From: Paraburkholderia lycopersici
GTDB taxonomy: Bacteria > Pseudomonadota > Gammaproteobacteria > Burkholderiales > Burkholderiaceae
Direction: 5' to 3'
Length of the DNA stretch: 33,955 nt
NCBI RefSeq assembly: GCF_900096975.1
Contig: NZ_FMYQ01000047.1
Coordinates: 1 to 33,955, forward strand
Shown: in pieces, positions 31,615-33,955 of the stretch
Layout of the letters: the number at the start of each line of letters is the position of its first letter
How positions within the stretch are numbered: the stretch's first letter is position 1
Made by a program: the position numbers and the translations under genes
The notes under the pieces: model-generated
Seen by the model: only the letters and a program-made list of their open reading frames with translations
The model's database searches: none
Told to the model about the DNA's origin: nothing

Positions 31615-31860
31615 ATGAGAATCACCTTGCGTTGTCCACACTGCAACGGCCGAGCAACAGCACGCACGTCACGCGAACTCTCTCGGACCATGCGTGAAAT
31701 TGTCTTTATGTGCGAAGACCCGGAATGCGCGCATTCCTATGTCGCGCAGCTCGAAGCGGTTCGCACGCTGTCGCCGAGCGCAAAGCCCGATCCTGCCGTC
31801 TTGCTCCCTATTTCCCCGCATGTGCGCGAGCGCGTCATGCAACAGATGCAACTCGTTTGA
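31615..31860 (+). CDS. ogr: Ogr/Delta-type zinc-finger late transcription activator
   Basis: An 81-residue protein (P2 Ogr is 72). The zinc ligands CPHC (7, 10) and CEDPEC (33, 38) keep the C-x2-C-x22-C-x4-C spacing of Ogr/Delta, and LRCPHCNGRATARTSRELS is typical. Ogr contacts RNA polymerase alpha and binds TGT...ACA dyads of late promoters. In P2 ogr follows D; here it sits in the early block after the regulators. GGGG lies before the ATG; a short hairpin (31568-31592, ATAAGG with CCTTAT) is in the leader. Confidence 0.93.
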   Translation: MRITLRCPHCNGRATARTSRELSRTMREIVFMCEDPECAHSYVAQLEAVRTLSPSAKPDPAVLLPISPHVRERVMQQMQLV

Positions 31861-31886
31861 TTCCAACTAAGAACAAAGGATCAGAC

Positions 31887-32264
31887 ATGTCGACACCCGC
31901 ATTGCACTATTCCGCGCTCGCCTACCTCGCCGACCATCAGGGCGAACACCTGGCACATGACAAGGCATTGCTCGTCAACCGCTGTATCGAGCACATGGTC
32001 GATACGTTCGGGATTTCTGCACGTGAAGCCGAAGTGACCACGCTGCAAGCGCTCGGCGAGTACGAGTCGCGCAACTGCAAGGCATATCTCGACACGTCGC
32101 TCACGACAAGCCACACGGTCTTCATTCGCGACCTCGGCACCGGCCGCTTGCGTGTCTTCACGGTCGCCGAGCTGGTCGCCCTGGTCAAGACGCCTGTGCT
32201 CTCAAGCGCGCCCGTTCCGAGCACGCGCGCGATGCTCTCGAACGGCGTCGCCGAACCTGCATAA
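31887..32264 (+). CDS. Hypothetical early protein
   Basis: A 125-residue protein starting MSTPALHYSALAYLADHQGE, with AAAGGA before the ATG. Residues 1-55 are mostly helical (LLVNRCIEHMVDTFGISAREAEVTTLQALGEYE); residues 60-100 look like beta structure (TVFIRDLGTGRLRVFTVAEL), followed by a Pro/Ser-rich tail. I do not recognise the family. It lies between ogr and the primase-helicase and is likely an early gene. Confidence 0.7.
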   Translation: MSTPALHYSALAYLADHQGEHLAHDKALLVNRCIEHMVDTFGISAREAEVTTLQALGEYESRNCKAYLDTSLTTSHTVFIRDLGTGRLRVFTVAELVALVKTPVLSSAPVPSTRAMLSNGVAEPA

Positions 32265-32330
32265 GCGCCCGCTCTACCTGCTGTAACTCCCCCTTGATTT
32301 AACGCCTTGCCGCGAGCCGTTGAGCATGCG

Positions 32331-32350
32331 GCGGGCGAACTCACGCCCGC
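32331..32350 (+). promoter_or_regulatory. Hairpin in front of the primase-helicase gene
   Basis: GCGGGCG (32331-32337) and CGCCCGC (32344-32350) form a perfect 7-bp stem with loop AACTCA, followed by GATTTTAAAAG and the ATG at 32362. The T run is short, so it may be an attenuator or a structure that limits translation of the replication gene. It lies in the 97-bp gap after the 125-residue gene, which has no other visible signal. Confidence 0.45.
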
Positions 32351-32361
32351 GATTTTAAAAG

Positions 32362-33955
32362 ATGGCATCAATCGACGAACTCAAACGCCGTATCGACCTG
32401 CATCAGCTCGCCGACCGGCTCGGCCTGAAACAAGGCAAGGGCGGCGACAAAGCGCTCTATCACTCGCCGCATCACCCCGACAAGCACCCGTCGCTCTCGA
32501 TCTACCAGAATCACCCGAAGCACGGCACCGGCTGGAAAGACCATAGCGGCGACGACGGCGGCTCGTGCATCGACCTGGTGATGTTCGTGCTCGGCTGCAA
32601 CGTGTCGGACGCGATGAAGTACTTGCACGAGGCTTTCGGCATTCCTTTCGATACGCCGACCAACACCGCGCCGGCGCGCGAGAAAACCAAGCTCGACTAC
32701 ATCGCCGAACGCTCGCTGAAAGAAGCCGACAAGGTGATCGACTATCTCGCCGACGTGCGCGGCATTGCGCGACCTGCGATCGCGGCGGCGGTCAAGGCGA
32801 AAACGCTCGGCTTTAACGACTACACCAGCTCGACCCGGAAGCAAGGCGAAGTCGGCTATTGCGGCCCCGCTGCCGCTTTCATCGTGCGGCCGCTCAACGG
32901 CGTCGAAGTTTCGGCCGTCGACATGCGTTTCATCGACCCGTCGCTCAACGGCGACGTCAAGACGCAGACGCAAGGCGAGAAAGACGGCATCGGCTGGACG
33001 GCCGACCCGAAAAAGCTCGAACGCGCGCGGCGCGTCGTGCTCGTCGAAAGCTCGATCAATGCGCTCTCGATCGACTCGTGCGAGCTGCCGGCCACGGCCG
33101 CCTATTCGATTCGCGGCATCGGCAACGCGGCAAACATCGACTTTTCGTTTCTCGCCGGAAAGCACGTCGTGATCTGCATGGACAACGACGAGCCGATCGT
33201 CGAAGGCAAGCCGCGTGCAGGACACCGACCCGGCCCGGAAGCCGGCTGGCTGATCTATGAGCGCCTCACCGCGCTCAACATCGCCGCGTCGATCGTCGAT
33301 CAATCGGACTGGATCAAAGACCTCGCAGACGGCGCGAAGAAGAAAGCCGAGCTGATCAACGACGTCAACGACTATCTCAAGGAGCGCGGCGCCGAAGCGC
33401 TCGCGAAAGCGCTCGACCAGCTCGACCCCTGGCTGATCGCCGGCTTGCCTGGCGACGCGACGGCGCGCGGCAAGCGGCGTGTGTATTTGCCCTCGCACGA
33501 CTTCGCGCAGTACTGGCGCTATCGCACGACGGCCGATTTCACGCGCTATATCGCCAAGATGGAGCACAAGGAAGAAGCCGACGCACCGACGCCGGTTTAT
33601 GCGGACCTGTGCGGCTTTCGTATCGCGTCGCTCTCGCGCGTATCGGTCGCGAGCGCCTCGTCGACCATGACGGGCGATGCCGACCAGGCACCGAGCGTCT
33701 ATTTCGCCGCGAGCGTGCAGCTCCCCCGCCACGGCGCGAAGCTCGTGCGCAAGGTGATGCTCGATGACCAGCTCCACAACAACACGCACTGGCTCAAATT
33801 CGGCCCGATCTGGAAGCCGGCCGAGTTTTCGCGCATGGTCTCGATTCTCGAACGCACGGCCGACCTCGGCGCACGCAACGCGGCGAACTTCGTCGGCCTC
33901 GCCTGGCGCGATGGCAAGCTCGCCGTCAACGAAGGCCCCGACTGCTATTTCACCG
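32362..33955 (+). CDS. Primase-helicase, N-terminal part (continues at base 1)
   Basis: This is the first 500 residues of a 928-residue replication protein; the last 95 bases duplicate the window start. Residues about 30-75 resemble the CHC2 primase zinc domain in layout (YHSPHHPDKHPSLSIY, then GWKDHSGDDGGSCIDLVMF), but the cysteine ligands are largely missing. A TOPRIM domain follows: Glu229 (VVLVES), Asp274 and Asp276 (ICMDNDE), and NDVNDYL near 370. The P-loop helicase lies past the junction. Such fused enzymes make primers and unwind DNA in lytic replication. P2 instead uses the rolling-circle protein gpA, so this phage probably replicates differently. There is no strong ribosome binding site; the ATG comes 12 bases after a hairpin. 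Confidence 0.88.
   Translation, partial: MASIDELKRRIDLHQLADRLGLKQGKGGDKALYHSPHHPDKHPSLSIYQNHPKHGTGWKDHSGDDGGSCIDLVMFVLGCNVSDAMKYLHEAFGIPFDTPTNTAPAREKTKLDYIAERSLKEADKVIDYLADVRGIARPAIAAAVKAKTLGFNDYTSSTRKQGEVGYCGPAAAFIVRPLNGVEVSAVDMRFIDPSLNGDVKTQTQGEKDGIGWTADPKKLERARRVVLVESSINALSIDSCELPATAAYSIRGIGNAANIDFSFLAGKHVVICMDNDEPIVEGKPRAGHRPGPEAGWLIYERLTALNIAASIVDQSDWIKDLADGAKKKAELINDVNDYLKERGAEALAKALDQLDPWLIAGLPGDATARGKRRVYLPSHDFAQYWRYRTTADFTRYIAKMEHKEEADAPTPVYADLCGFRIASLSRVSVASASSTMTGDADQAPSVYFAASVQLPRHGAKLVRKVMLDDQLHNNTHWLKFGPIWKPAEFSRMVSILERTADLGARNAANFVGLAWRDGKLAVNEGPDCYFT
33861..33955 (+). repeat. Exact terminal repeat of bases 1-95
   Basis: The last 95 bases equal bases 1-95. The repeated bases are coding, in the same frame of the same gene when joined. 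This is how a circular molecule appears when its assembly is cut open with an overlap, and gives a unit of 33,860 bp. Confidence 0.97.

Noticed and set aside
1..33955. Integrase and tRNA genes
   Set aside because: No tyrosine integrase, attachment site or tRNA-like cloverleaf was found by eye. The only recombinase is the small serine resolvase at 29961.

Overview
The window reads as one complete, circularly closed genome of a P2-like myovirus kept as a low-copy plasmid (a phage-plasmid). Bases 1-95 are repeated exactly at 33861-33955, so the unit circle would be 33,860 bp. Joining the ends restores one 928-residue primase-helicase frame (32362 through 33860, then 1 to 1288). High GC, GC-rich third codon positions and the gene order point to a Burkholderia or related betaproteobacterial host. 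From memory, the closest described case is the Burkholderia phage KS14, a P2-like phage with a plasmid prophage. No integrase was found, which fits plasmid maintenance.

Layout. 1-1288: C-terminal half of the primase-helicase. 1303-1857: two small rightward genes ending at a two-hairpin bidirectional terminator. 1962-3737: a leftward operon of parA, a ribbon-helix-helix partner and three small genes, with GATATCAA-type palindromes in front of parA and inside the operon. 3860-5640: about 1.8 kb without a credible gene but full of repeats, including 21-bp-phased TCCCCAAC repeats, an inverted AATCCCC array and a sequence resembling the P2 cohesive end. 5468-6508: a plasmid origin with three 21-bp-phased iterons, a DnaA-box-like site, a Rep_3-type rep gene and two more iterons in opposite orientation downstream.

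6531-29352 is the P2 late region in nearly canonical order: Q and P leftward; O N M L X, lysis genes (two membrane proteins, muramidase, Rz, nested Rz1), R S, V W J I, two tail-fibre genes, G, FI FII, E with E-prime by -1 frameshift, T U D rightward. A strong terminator follows D. 29513-32264 is a control and accessory block: a DUF6884-like protein, a serine resolvase, a leftward CI/LexA-like repressor, a divergent small ribbon-helix-helix protein, an Ogr zinc-finger late activator and one unknown. The block leads into the primase-helicase.

How it works together (inference): Rep, iterons and ParA/RHH maintain the plasmid prophage, the resolvase may separate multimers, and the repressor holds the early promoter near 31307. 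On induction, primase-helicase and Ogr are made. Ogr probably acts at two matching sites (9403-9421 and 16003-16021) to turn on late operons. Departures from a standard P2 plan worth attention are the second repeat array, a gpE with a histidine-rich extension like the tail-fibre collar, a gpO with a signal-like N-terminal extension, and a repressor lacking the usual Ser/Lys self-cleavage residues.
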